Below, in pieces: positions 23,591 to 35,400 of a stretch of DNA of 64,000 bases. Under the pieces are notes generated by a model, which was given only the letters and a program-made list of their open reading frames with translations, did not search any database and was not told where the DNA came from. Numbering within the stretch: position 1 is the first letter of the stretch; each line of letters opens with the position of its first letter. Origin of the DNA: Anthonomus grandis grandis (taxonomy: Eukaryota; Arthropoda; Insecta; Coleoptera; Curculionidae). The position numbers and the translations under genes were made by a program. The stretch is from assembly GCF_022605725.1 (NCBI RefSeq), contig NC_065556.1, positions 6,572,001-6,636,000 of the forward strand, given 5' to 3'.

Positions 23591-24319
23591 AAAGGCTTTA
23601 GATTAAACTTATCTCACTGAAAAAAAGATAATCTAGTTTTAATTAGTACCAGCTTAGCCGTTCATATTTTCTGGATATTGAATTTACCCTTCATGGAATA
23701 GGTAGATAGCATAGTATTCTTAATATCCAGATCTTTCAGACGATATGACATAATTATTTACTATGTAGTTTAGTTTTTAAAAATTAATAAGATAAAAATA
23801 GTATAATGATATTTGTAAGTATTACAAGTAAAGTAATTTATAATTTCAGCAACAGTTCTCCATTAGTAGTAAGTGCTTATACGGTATTCAGTATTCCGGT
23901 TACCAGGTTTTCCATAGATTTGTTTTCTTTTGCGCTATTTAAAAACTAAAGTGTATCAAACCCCACTCGCAAATATTCAAGATATCTAAATAAGCAAAAT
24001 CTGTACCTTTAAAATCCTGATCTAAAAGTACACTTTAAACATTTAGTGACTTTAATCGGCTTTTAATTTTATACATGTGATGTGACTGAAAAGAAGCATT
24101 TTGATATACCGTTAGATTTTGGTATCAAAACACAATCGCACATTAAAGGAATTTACATAAGATTTATCATGTAAGAATCGGTCTTTTCAAAATATATACA
24201 TATTTGAGTAAATATACACTTAATGTGCATATTAATTAAAAAAAGTTTCATATTACCACCTTTTCATCATGTAATTCATATAGATCATTAAAGAAATAAC
24301 AAATTTAAAATAATTTTAG
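23591..24319 (+). other. End of the 13.9 kb receptor intron
   Basis: AT-rich, no gene seen. It ends in the TAATTTTAG acceptor of the last receptor exon. Confidence 0.5.
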
Positions 24320-25146
24320 TTTTAACCAAGGAAGATGCTAATTTAGACAATCAAGCTGGTCAACACAGAATAGAACTGCAACAAATCACCCAAAAATCTA
24401 TAGAAGCTAACAAGGTCACGGTCAGTAGAACTCAAAGCATCTCAAATGCCTTTGAGAGCTGCCTTCAATCAAGCTCAAATTTTTGTGACGTTAACATTAA
24501 AGAAACTTCAATCCGTAACAAAGATAAGACGCAAACAAATTTTGAAACCTATAACAGCCCTGCTGGAAACCGCAGCATGACTAATACCAATGGCTTTTCA
24601 CACTCACCTGACATTTTAACTGCCAAACCTTGTGTAGGGTTAGATCTAGTGGCTTCAAGTATGGGCATCTCTAAAAGTGAAGTATCTAGTAAAGCTCCTA
24701 CTATACCTTCTGCGCTTAAGAGTGATAAAAAACCTAGTGAACATAAAACTGTACGAATAACTTTTCCGCCCCAAGTCATTATAACACCAGAGGAATCAAT
24801 ATCACGAATTTTAGAAACTGAGACGACCGCTGTTCAAACTGAGCGTACTCAGCCAGATGGGCATGCTGAAATCCTATCTGAAAATGAAGCCATATCCAGT
24901 TCACAACAAACTGTCATCTTTAAAGAAGATAATCTTGATGGAGTGCTAGATAGCATATCGCATGATCTGGATTACTTGCTAAATAGAAGTGATGAAGCTG
25001 AAACTGTAATGGGAGTGTCGACTCTAACTAGAAAAATGCCCAAGCCTTTAGGTGCAAGTGTTGTTAATCAAGTTCCGGAAGAGTTAATAACCACGGTTGA
25101 GAGTGGGCCTGGCCCAGATAGTATTATGTTACGGACTAATTGTTAA
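24320..25146 (+). CDS. GPCR last coding exon: long cytoplasmic tail
   Basis: An 827 nt open exon after a TTTTAG acceptor, entered in phase 1 from 10461, giving ...PFSF then LTKEDANLDNQAGQHRIELQ. It encodes about 275 residues of polar, Ser/Thr/Glu-rich, probably disordered tail with no membrane segment. Near the end are a segment ending DSISHDLDYLLNR and the C-terminus MLRTNC. The many Ser/Thr suit phosphorylation-dependent desensitisation, but that is inference. The coding bases of all six exons sum to 1671, a multiple of three. That and the phase matches support membership in the receptor gene. A possible poly(A) signal AATAAA is at 25379-25384. Confidence 0.72.
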
Positions 25147-25916
25147 GTTATAATATTACGAGTAAGTTTAGTAAAATCAGTATTATAAATTTTAGCTATA
25201 AATTTATAACTAAAATAAATCAAAATGTTTTAATCAAATTGCTCTGTATCCTACTTGTAAATAGTGACCAACGAATCAACTGGAACGGAAACTGTAAAAA
25301 GACCACAAAACGAATTAATTTAATTTCTATTTGGCTGTGACTATTGTAAACTTGTAATATACATTTTTTAATAAGAATAATAAAAGATATTGCCGTGTTA
25401 ATGTTGTTTTTATATTCTAATGTAGTACCAAATATTAAGAAATGCATAATTTTAATACTTTGTTTTTGTTATAAGGCTAAAAAACTTAACTAAAAATTTA
25501 TCGAACTTTTAAACACAGATGCTCAAAATAAGGGAAAACCCATCGAAAATGAGCTATAAAAAGCAGAAATATAAAAAAAAAATTTATTGAGTACCATTCA
25601 AACTACGTTCACGCTTGACCTCTAGCAATTTGGATTATGCTTTTGGTTTAAAATATTACATCGTATTTAATCCAGTATGTATTTATGGTAAGATCATAAT
25701 AATATATTTAAAACGTTATAGTTATGTTCTTATCATGTCATTGTATTAAAATTAAATTTAGAGTACTTATGATTTAAATCTCTCCTTTCAATTAGCAATC
25801 TGCATATAAATATTTAGTTTTAACTCTGCTGCTTCTTCTTGTTCTTCTTTTTCCTCTTTTTTTTTTCTTTATTATGATAGTTCCTACTGGGGTTATTCTC
25901 TGTATTTTTAGGCTTA
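25147..25916 (+). other. Receptor 3' UTR and intergenic sequence
   Basis: AATAAA at 25379-25384 probably ends the receptor transcript. The rest is AT-rich, ending in a long polypyrimidine tract (25830-25875) and a TTTTTAG at 25904-25910 that could be a splice acceptor for the next frame. Confidence 0.45.
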
Positions 25917-26097
25917 TTGGCACTATTAGCAAGCTATTTTAATAAATTTTGTTGTTGCTTTAAAAAATCTTCTAGTGATACCACAAAATGCCTTTTCAGC
26001 TTATTTCAAATTTCTGTATTAGACGATAATTTAATACCAACACTAAACAGTATAAAGATGCAAGAACGCTTGCTTCTGCAGAATCCTCTAGCGTATC
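25911..26097 (+). other. Candidate exon interrupted by the BEL/Pao insertion
   Basis: After a good polypyrimidine tract and TTTTTAG acceptor, an open frame (LLALLASYFNKFCCCFKKSS...KMQERLLLQNPLAY) runs to the insertion point at 26097. Without the element it would continue at 32473 for about ten more codons to a stop. I do not recognise the protein. It may be a host exon disrupted by the retrotransposon, or chance. Confidence 0.25.
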
Positions 26098-26432
26098 TGT
26101 TAAGGACTAATCGTTCCACGGTATATATAAACACATCGCCGGCATCAGTAGGATCGCGCAACTCACCGCGCTTGCGTTCATAGGAATATAAGTAAACGAC
26201 CAGTCGACGGTCAAGTCCATAGAGAAAGTAAGAAGGGGTAAAGGGTAAGGCTAAGGGTAAGGGTAAAGGGTAAGGGTAAGGAGCCCCTTCTTACTTTCTC
26301 TATGGTCGAGTCAGTCCCCATACGATCGATGAAAGGCGAGGGTCTCGCACGTCACCAAGATCAAACATGTGTGAGATGACGTCATTTTGTACTTCACTCA
26401 ATTAATAAAGTTTTTTATACGTTTTGTTAAAA
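26098..26432 (+). repeat. 5' LTR of BEL/Pao element
   Basis: Matches 32226-32467 along its length apart from point changes and the 87 bp MITE with its 8 bp duplication. Removing these gives 240 bp against 242 bp for the 3' copy. Contains TATATATAA near its start and AATAAAG near its end. Confidence 0.9.
26218..26304. mobile_element. 87 bp hAT-like MITE with telomere-like GGGTAA core
   Basis: Perfect 21 bp inverted ends (26218-26238 starting CATAGAGAAAGTAAG, and 26284-26304) enclose 45 bp of degenerate GGGTAA/GGGTAAA repeats. It is flanked by GTCAAGTC and GTCGAGTC (26210-26217, 26305-26312), against GTCCAGTC at the same place in the empty 3' LTR. An 8 bp duplication is the hAT habit. Confidence 0.75.
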
Positions 26433-26951
26433 TGTTTCTTTCGATGTGTAATAAAAATACAGTCCATATCTTGAAATTGTGTTATTAAATAAAGTCCACT
26501 ATTATCGAAGGTGATAACATATTCTGGTCCCTTAAGCCGAATGTGTGGAAATAGCCAGTTTTTAATCGGACTTTAAAACTTGGACCTTATTTGAACGATT
26601 TTTATGACTACTCTAGGACAATTTGGTGGCAATAGTTTTGTGCCTATTGCGGACTATCAAGGACCTTTGTTAAATTGTACTGTTTTATTGAAAGCTTTAG
26701 GCTTTTTTAATAGCAATTTTGTGAACCACAGTGATTTTTTGATTTTTTTTGGACCTTAAAGTGATTCTTAGAGTGCCTATAAGCTCTAAATACATATGAA
26801 CCGTAATTAATAAGAATTTTGTATTGTGGAAAGGCTGATGTGAAAAGTGGGTAAGTCCTATTTTGCCTAAATCCCTTCTTGAATAGCAGTTTATTTGGCG
26901 TTAATAGGGTTGTTATTTTGATTTATTTGACACTTATAAATATAACTTAAT

Positions 26952-28186
26952 ATGGCTGAGGAAGCATTTAAAAACCTAAATATTAGTCGTGGCGCTTGTA
27001 AAGCTCAAAAAACACTTTTGAGAAAAAAATAGAGGAGTTTGAAATGCAAACCGCTTTAGGTGATGTTGAGATGTGTGAGCTTACGAATCGGGTAGAAAAA
27101 ATAGAGGAAATTTATAACGAATTTCCGGGTATTCAAGCAAAAATCGAATACATCTCCGATAACTTGGAGAAAGAGTTAGAAGAGAGAGCTTTATTTGAAA
27201 ACTCTTTCTTTAGCTTATTGGCTTATTTAGCTTATGGCTAGGGCACGCGCTCTGTTACAAAAACACAGTGTGGTAAATGATGACGTTCGCAGTAATGTTA
27301 GCAGCGATAAAATAAGTCAAAATGATGGAAATTTGAGTGGAATTAGGTTACCTTAAATTCCTCTACCTAAATTTTCTGGGACTATAGATCTTGGTTAGAG
27401 TTTAGGGATTTATTTTTAAGTTTAATCTACACGAGTACTAGCTTAGTGCCATTTCAAAAGTTTCACTACCGCCGCGGTTCTTTCGAAGGCTAAGCTGCAA
27501 AAGTTATAAAATCTTTAGATTTTTGCGCTGCAAATTATGAAAATGCTTGGATGACTTTATGCGAAAGATACAATAATAATCATCTGTTGGTACATATGCA
27601 TTTAAAATCGTTATTTGAATTGGAAACTATAGACCGTAAGGCGGCAGACAAAATTAGAAGTTTAGTTGATAGTGTGTCAAAGGGTTTAAATGCATTAAAA
27701 ATTTTAAATCAGAACACTAATCATTGGGGTGTTTTGATTGCATATTTGGTTAGCACTAAACTCGATAGAAATACAGAGCGTGAGTGGGAAAAATGTAAAG
27801 GTACTCTTTTGACAATATTGGAATCGAAAAATTTTAAGGAGTTTTTAAAATCTAGAGCTGACTTTTTAGAGACAGTTGAACGGAAAAATACTGTACTAAA
27901 CTCGGTGCAAAAGGAAAGGTTTTACTCTCAAAGTCGCTATGACAAAAATAAACAGAAATCTAGCATAAGTTTTGTATCAAATGAAATAAGATGTATTATT
28001 TATCAAAAGGATCATGTCATATCTACTTGTGAGTCATTTTTAAAATTATCAGTCAATGATCGCGTCGAAAAGGCTAAATCATTGAGGTTTTGTTAGTCAT
28101 GTTTAAGACCAGGTCATTTTAGCAAATTTTGTAGGTTTGGTGGTTGTACAAAGCCAGCATGTAAGGGTAAACATAACGTTTTATTG
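26952..28186 (+). pseudogene. BEL/Pao gag (broken)
   Basis: Begins MAEEAFKNLNISRGACKAQ. It continues in shifted frames through the coiled-coil-like LTNRVEKIEEIYNEFPGIQ part and a LPKFSG start of the DUF1759-type capsid. The open part (27551-28096) includes ENAWMTLCERYNNNHLLVH and later DFLETVERKN. CCHC-like knuckles follow at about 28097-28180 (CLRPGHFSKFCR, CTKPACKGKH) after an in-frame stop. The capsid would package element RNA in the cytoplasm. The frames are too broken for that. Confidence 0.8.
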
Positions 28187-28349
28187 CATCTTGATTATGG
28201 TATTAAAAACAGGGAATCTAGCCCGCACAACTCCGAATTGCAACCGCTGAAGCAGAATAGTCAAGACTCCACTGAAGAAATTGTATCTTGTGTTTCTTCT
28301 AACACAGAAAATATTGTTTTCTTATCGACGGCTATAGTAAAGGTGCAAG

Positions 28350-31300
28350 ACAAAATGGTGCTTGGCACGCTGCGCGCGCTTCACTAGATTCTGGGAGTCA
28401 GTCATCTTGTATAACTTCTGAGTTGTGTAATAAGCTTAATTTAGACATGCAGCAATGTAGGCTTCTAATAATTAGTGGCATAGGTCAAAATACTTTTGAA
28501 GTATAGTTTAAATGCGAAGTAAATATTAGATTTTTACATTTTACTTTTAAGACTACTTTGAATTGTTTAGTTATGCCACATATCACTAGTAGCATTCCAG
28601 CTGGTTATGTAAACACAAACAGACGTGTGATTCCTAATAATGTAACTTTGGCTGACCCTTCCTTTAATAAGCCAAATAAAATCGACTTAATGATGGTAAT
28701 GATTGGCAATGATTTATTCTATTCACTTTTGTGTATAGGTCAGATAGGTTTGGGACCTCAAAATCCTATTTTGCAAAAAACTAAGGTTGGATGGGTAGTT
28801 TGTGGGCCTATGGTAGTTCCACCTTCTATAGGTACTTAACGTTTGCAATCTTAGCGTAAATGAATTAAAAGGTATTGAATTTGATTTAAGAAAGTTTTGG
28901 AAAGTGGAGCAAGAATTTTCTAGCAATAATAAAATATTCTCTAGTGAGAAGAATGAATGTGAGGCTCATTTTCAGAGAACTTTTCGTAGTGATGCAGACT
29001 TATTGTGTCTATGCCGCTTAAGAAACAGCTAGAAAGTTTAGGTGAATCAAAAGATAAGGCTTTTAAGAGATTTTTGAAACTAGAAAGAAGAATTTTGAAA
29101 AGAAGAATTTGAATCTAATCCATCTTTTAGGGAAAAATATTTCCAGTTTATGAAAGAGTATGAGTCACTTCAACATATGACTGAAGCTAGTGAAAAAGAG
29201 TGTGATTTCGCGTATTATATGCCACATCATGAGGAAATAAAAGAAGAGAGTATCACTACGAATCTTAGAGTCGTGTTCGATTGTAGTATGTCAACAACAT
29301 CTGGTAAGTCGCTTAATGATCTACAAATGGTAGGGCCTGTGTTGCAACCTGATTTATTGAGTATTTTGTTCAGATTTCGCAAGTATCAGTTTGTGGTGTC
29401 TTCTGATGTTGCTAAGATGTATAGGGCCGTACTTATTGAGCCAATACAGCAACCGTTGCAACAAATCTTCTGGCGCGAATCACCCTATAAGAAGGTTAAG
29501 ATTTTTGATTTAAATACCGTGACATACGGTCATTCTGCTGCTAGCTTCTTAGCAGTCAGATGTTTAGTGCAATTAGCCCTAGATTGACAGGACAGTTTTC
29601 CTGATATTTCTAAAATCATTGAGTGGATGATTTTTTGTACTCCGTTGACTCTATAGAACACGGGCAGTATGTGTGTCAGAAAGTATTTGACGTCTTAAAG
29701 ACTGGTTGCTTTGTATTAAGAAAGTGGCTTTCAAATGAGCCTGACATTTTGAGATCTGTGAGTAATGTGGATGAAAGTTTTGGAATTTTTGAATTTGGTC
29801 AAGGCGAAAATACCAAAACTTTCGGGTTGAAGTGGTCGTGTAAGTCTGATTATTTGACATATAGGATAAAGATACAAGAAAGGTCAAGTAGAAGTACAAA
29901 ACGTGGTGTTTTAAGTAAAATAGCTTCGATATTTGATCCTTTAGAACTTCTCGCACCATGTATTGTTGTCGCTAAAGTTTTGCTACAAAAATTATGGCTT
30001 CAGAAAGTATCCTGGGATGACATTTTGCCAGCTGAAATCATGGAATCACCTGGACTAAGTTTCGTGAAGAATTACCTTACGTAAATTCCACGTCATGTTA
30101 CTGATGTAAAGCCTGAAAAAATCGAGTTGCATGGGTTTTCAGATGCGTGCGATTATAATTATGGTGCTTGTATATACCAAAGATAAATTGATGCACAGGG
30201 TATTATTACAGTTAGATTGGTGTGTGCTAAATCCAAGGTTAGTCCTTTAAAGCCTTTGACTACCCCTAGATTAGAGTTGTGTGTAGCATTGGTTTTACTT
30301 CGCTTAGCTGGGAAGGTTCTTAGGTCTGTCAAATGTAATATTGAGAGATGTATCTTTTGGGCGGATTCGTCAATAGTGCTGGGATGGTTAAAGACTGCTT
30401 CTAATTTGCCTCAAACTTTCGTGAGTAGCAGGGTGAATAAAATTCAAACTTTAACCGAAAATCACGAATGGAGACATGTTACTTCGGAAAACAATATAGC
30501 TGTTGTTTTATCAAGAGGCGTATTTCCTCATCAGATTTCAAAATTAGATACATGGTGGAATGGTCCATCGTTTTTTTACCAACCTGAGGAAAATTGGCCC
30601 AGTTCCATCGTAACCATTCAAAACCTTTCTCAGCTACGTCAAAATAAAAAATGTTTAGCTTTGTTTCAGTTAATTTTCAAGAGCAGGTATTTAGTCAGTT
30701 TTCCGAGTTTTGGAAACTGGTAAAGTTTTTTGCTATGGTTAAGATATTTCCACAACTTGTGTTGTAAAGTTTCAAAGAAACCAAATGAACATAGAAAGGG
30801 TCGTATTAATTTCTTTGAGCTGATTGAGTCTAGGAATACTTTACTTTAATACTTTTTTTTTAGTTAAAATTTCTCAACAAACTAGTTTTTCCGATGAGTA
30901 TTTTTCATTGTTGACCGAAAAAGAACTGCATCCTAAAAGTAGAGTATTAAGCTTAAATCCATTCATGGTAAGGATGGGATAATGCGTGTAGGAGGCAGAT
31001 TAAATCAATCTAATTATGATTTTAATAAGAAGCATCCTATGTTAATTTCATCAAAGCAAGTTTGGCTAGGCTTATTTTTTAGTTCGAACATAAACGCTTA
31101 ATGCATGCGGGACCACAGTTGTTACTACTATCTGTGAGAGAAGTATATTGGCCTATTGCTCTCAGAAATTTAGCCAAGGCTGTCGTAAGAAAATGCTTGA
31201 CATGTTTTCGTTATAAGCCGCAGCAGACTAAGCCTATTATAGGTGATCTACCGAGAAACAGATTGATTCCTGGTAAAGTTTTTGACGTAGTTGGTGTTAA

Positions 31301-32183
31301 CTACATGGGACCACTAAATTTTAAAGATAAAAAGAGACGCGGAGCAAGGTTGCGAAAATGTTATGTGAGTGTTTTCGTGTGTTTTATAACGAAAGCTATT
31401 TACCTTGAAATCGTGTCTGATTTGAGAAGTGAAGCTTTTATTTTGGCACTTCGCAGATTTGTTTCGTGTCGTGGAAAACCTAGTCATATTTATAGCGATA
31501 ATGGCACTAATTTTAAGGGAGGTAACCGGGAACTAAATGCTCTTGGTAAATATTTAATAAATGAGAAATGTCATCTTGAACAGTTGTATTTAAACGAACA
31601 GATCCAGTGGCACTTCATTCCAGTCAATTCTCCACATTTCGGTGGGTTATGAAAAGCGGGTGTCAAATCTTCAAAACATCACCTAAAGAGGGTAGCAGGT
31701 AACGTACATTTTACTTTTGAAGAGTTGACAACTCTATTGGCCCAAATAGTGGCTATCTTGAACTCCCGGCCACTTACTCCTCTTTTGACTGATCCCAACG
31801 ATTATAGTCCCCTTACTCCGGCCCACTTTTTAATTGGGAAAAGTCTGACCGGAATACCCGATCCTAATGTGACACTAATATCCGACTTTCCACATATCAG
31901 CGCATTCAGCAAGTTAAGCAAAATTTTTGGAATCGCTGGAACAAAGAGTACGTAAGTGAACTCTAGCAAAGAACGAAATGGAAACAAACACAATCCGATA
32001 TTAAGGTAAATAGTTTAGTCATTATCAAGGAGGATAACGTAACGCCAATGAATTGGAAGTTGGGTAGAATTTTGTCGGTTTATCCCGGTAAAGACAAGAT
32101 TAATCGTGTTGCTGATATTAAGATTTCAAGTGGTGTAATTAAACGCGCTTTTTCTAGAATATGTCCTTTGCCAATTGACTGTT
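28350..32183 (+). pseudogene. BEL/Pao pol: protease, RT, RNase H, integrase (broken)
   Basis: Protease LDSGSQSSCITSELC lies at about 28384-28430 and IGNDLFYSLL at about 28700. RT spans 29150-29590 with RVVFDCSMSTTSGKSLND, MVGPVLQPDLLSILFRFRKY and SSDVAKMYRAVLIEP. The region around the MDDFLYSVDS box is at 29620, followed by RGVLSKIASIFDPLELLAP, typical of the BEL A17/RT block. RNase H is at 30110-30540 (FSDACDYNYGACIYQ, RLELCVALVLLRL, FWADSSIVLGWL). Integrase is at 31101-31955: YWPIALRNLAKAVVRKC, then a YSDNGTNFKG second Asp and the VNSPHFGGL region with a stop in place of Trp. Stops and shifts recur (29587, 30084, 30186, 31652 and others). Confidence 0.88.
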
Positions 32184-32225
32184 AAGGTTGAAGCTGATAA
32201 AGTGCAGTGCTTTAAGGTGGGGGCA

Positions 32226-32467
32226 TGTTAAGGACTAATCGTTACACGGATATATATAAACACATCGCCGGCGTCAGTAGCATCGCGCATCTCACCGCGC
32301 TTGCGTTCAGAGGAATATAAGTAAAATTACCAATCGACGGTCCAGTCAGTCCCCGTACGATCGATGAAAGGCGAGGGTCTCGCGCGTCACTAAGATCAAA
32401 TATGTGTGAGATGACGTCATTTTGTACTTCACTCAATTAATACCTTTTTTTGTACGTTTTGTTAAAA
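32226..32467 (+). repeat. 3' LTR of BEL/Pao element
   Basis: Second copy of the LTR, without the MITE, followed by the target copy GTATC at 32468-32472. It ends GTTTTGTTAAAA like the 5' copy, not the usual ...CA. Confidence 0.88.
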
Positions 32468-35400
32468 GTATCTTTGTTTAAGATTAAGTTTATTGTACTG
32501 ACTTAAAATAGCCATTATTAAGTACACAAATAATCCTGAATAAAATTCTCCTTGGATTTAGTACTTGAAGCAGTATTATTATTGAAATGTTATTAAACTC
32601 TCTTTTTCGACATCTAGGTATGCCAATTTTTTTGTGAACTTGAACAAGGTCAAATTAAGTTCAATTGTTTAAAAAGCTGCTAAATATCTATTTTTTAATT
32701 CTTTTTTAATAAAATAATCAAATCTCAAATTAAAAATTCAAATTTACTTATCAACTTGGTCTTGTTACAATAAAATGTAATTTAGAATTTCTTATTAGGT
32801 ATTAAAAGTCTTTTGCAATTTGACACGAACCTAGGTGCGTAAACACTTGTGTGCGCATAAATAAAATTATACCAAAAAAAAATATGTAAATTAACCTGAA
32901 CCTATTTCTAACCAGACCTGCACTATCAATAGCAGTCACAAAAAGGAACAAATAATCGAGCCACCATATATCGCGGAGTATGGCCTTGATAATTACTTAC
33001 AAAACGGTTTTCAGCCTTTTTACCAATAAACGAGATATTTCTTGTTTAGGCACTATGTTGATTATAAAGTTGATAAATGTGCTGGCGAAAATACGAATTT
33101 GCACTTTTTTTTGTAAATGAAAACCTATTTTTTTTTTAACCTAACCCAATCCAACCCAACCAAACTTACGATATTTAAAGTAAATGGCACGTTGGGTGGC
33201 TTAAATTTATATTTTTATGCACTAATTCACTACATGACGATATATTTTTTCGCCTTTTTCTAAAATGTTAAGTACTACTCTCACAAATACTCTAGAAAAA
33301 TGTATAAAAAAAACTTTCATTAAAATGTGGCAAAATTTTGTAACACGTTCGTTCTATTTCTATTTGTCTCTTTATCTTATTACGTATGTCTTAGATTACA
33401 TGGCTAAATGATCCTAATTCTTCGTTCAAACGCGCGGTTGCCATGTCTCTTCTCGAACTTTTAAGAATATTTTCTCTAGGTATACATATAAATAGAGTGG
33501 AGCTGACTGATGTCACATTAGAAAAAAGGTAATTAAAAAAATAGTAAAAAACTATATTGAAATATATAATTGCTGAGTGCTTTTCAAAACAAAAACAATG
33601 GCTTGTGATAGTTGTTCTTTTACAATGAGGGTGTTTTGAGTGATGAGTTCCAATCGCTGAAAACTGGTGGAATTTTTAGTAGCCATGTAGTATTGATCGG
33701 ATCTACCATCTGTAACACCTGAACAAACGGTCAGGGTATAGTCCATATGAACTCAATCCGAACAGCAAAAAAACTAAAACTCGGGTCATTAGCGGTATCT
33801 TCTTTGTAAAGCATAGGCGTGCCACAGAAGGATTGTAAAAAATATTTTTCTCTTCACAGAAAGATCGATGACGTCTCCGGCTTTTATCACTGTGTAGATG
33901 GTAGTACGGGCAAGTTTAGTCAGCTCACAAACTCTTTTTAAAATGTCGTTTTAGGAGGCGTTTTCGCTTTTTTCCGCGCATTTCGTTTTTTAGGCAATTG
34001 AAAATATTTAAAACAACTCTCTGGGTTTAAACATGTAAGTCTTTAATTGAAAATCCCGATTGCGCAAAATCGGAATTAACTTCCAAATTGTCCATTTCAT
34101 TATCAGAAACATCAAAAGGTCTCCACAATGGCATTTTAAATTGTTAGATAAAAAGTATTTAAAAACAGTGATAACAACAGTAACAACAACAGTATTAACA
34201 ACGACAAAAGCAACACCAAAAAACAAAGACCACAACGGTAACAAAAAATTAATTTATAAAGTTACGACACGCGATCAACACATTCTTAAGACACCTGATT
34301 CTAAACCAGAAATAAAACATAAAACGCCACTGGCACCAGGCCCATGTAAAATTTATCGTAGAATTTTTATTTTCTATAGGCCCGGCCCGTCCATAATTCA
34401 AACCCCAAGCGCCGGTAGTAATCTTTTGTCTTCGTCTTTTACATGTCATTGCTGGGGTCTTAGCCTACCTCTCTCTGACAAAATTTCTCGTTGAACGGGC
34501 CGGTGTTTAGGAATTTCCAGCGATCAGATGTCTTTAAATATACGAGGACCGCTCATTATATATTTTGCTATTTGTTTCAATGCGTGAATTTAGTATATTG
34601 ACCGTACCCCAATTTGTAAGGTGTTCGAATTGAAATCATCTACACTATACACGGAGGCGTACGTTTGTTGCACGTGATGGGTTGGGTTGGGTTTTTTGAG
34701 ATACTTAAAGTTGATAAGGCTCCAAGTCTCTATTCAGTTAAAAACGAATATATAACTGGAATAAATATAACCTGGATAGCATCGACCCTTCTTCCTATAT
34801 AAAAATAATTTTCAGTATGTTGCTTGTTTGTATGTCAATATGGCAACATCGTCCTAGATCAGTAAATAAGTAGAAAACAAGTTTCATGTATTGTGGAGTT
34901 CTTGCATTGTATGCTTTGAAAAAATGTGCAGAGAAGATTTTATTTTTTTAGGGTTTTTTAACCTTTATTTTGTTTAAAAACACTCTGTTGCTACTTTTAG
35001 TATTAAGGTATACAGATGCTGTTTCACTCTAATTTATAGTTAACTTACTTCACCCAGCACCCCTATTCACTCTCGGGTCCCGGAAGCTTGTAGGGTAAAC
35101 AAAACATAAAAAAAAACACTTTCTTTAAAGCAGCGCCGACAGTTTTGTATTCTAGAAAGACACTAGAAAAGGCCTATATAGAAAATGTTTCTTACAGTAT
35201 TAAAATAATAGATAAATAACGTTAGAAAATAAATAACGTTATAACCGTTATAAAACAGATATTTAGCAATTTTGTAAAAGGTCACCAACATTTTTTAAAT
35301 ACAATTATGAGCCAAATTTAATTCTTAATCGCTGCAGCATCAAAAAAAGACGGTCCCATTTACAGTTTTTCACAAATTACTGTTACTTTCAAATAACTTT

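Larger units (their letters stand above)
26098..32467 (+). mobile_element. BEL/Pao LTR retrotransposon (complete outline, inactivated)
   Basis: Two LTRs (26098-26432 and 32226-32467) begin TGTTAAGGACTAATCGTT, and the element is flanked by a 5 bp target duplication GTATC (26093-26097 and 32468-32472). A polypurine tract AAGGTGGGGGCA precedes the 3' LTR. Gag and pol are recognisable in order, but frames are broken at many places. The 5' LTR carries a later 87 bp insertion. Confidence 0.9.

Noticed and set aside
32226..32467. 3' LTR truncated relative to a longer 5' LTR ending near 26519 (GATAACA)
   Set aside because: The GTATC duplications and equal LTR length after removing the MITE fit a full-length LTR ending at 26432 and 32467.
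33130..33170. AACCTAACCCAATCCAACCC run as telomeric repeat
   Set aside because: Irregular and short; not TTAGG units.
34060..34494. 144-codon + frame with Thr repeats
   Set aside because: No domain, opposed by similar-length - frames, low-complexity composition; not supported as a gene.
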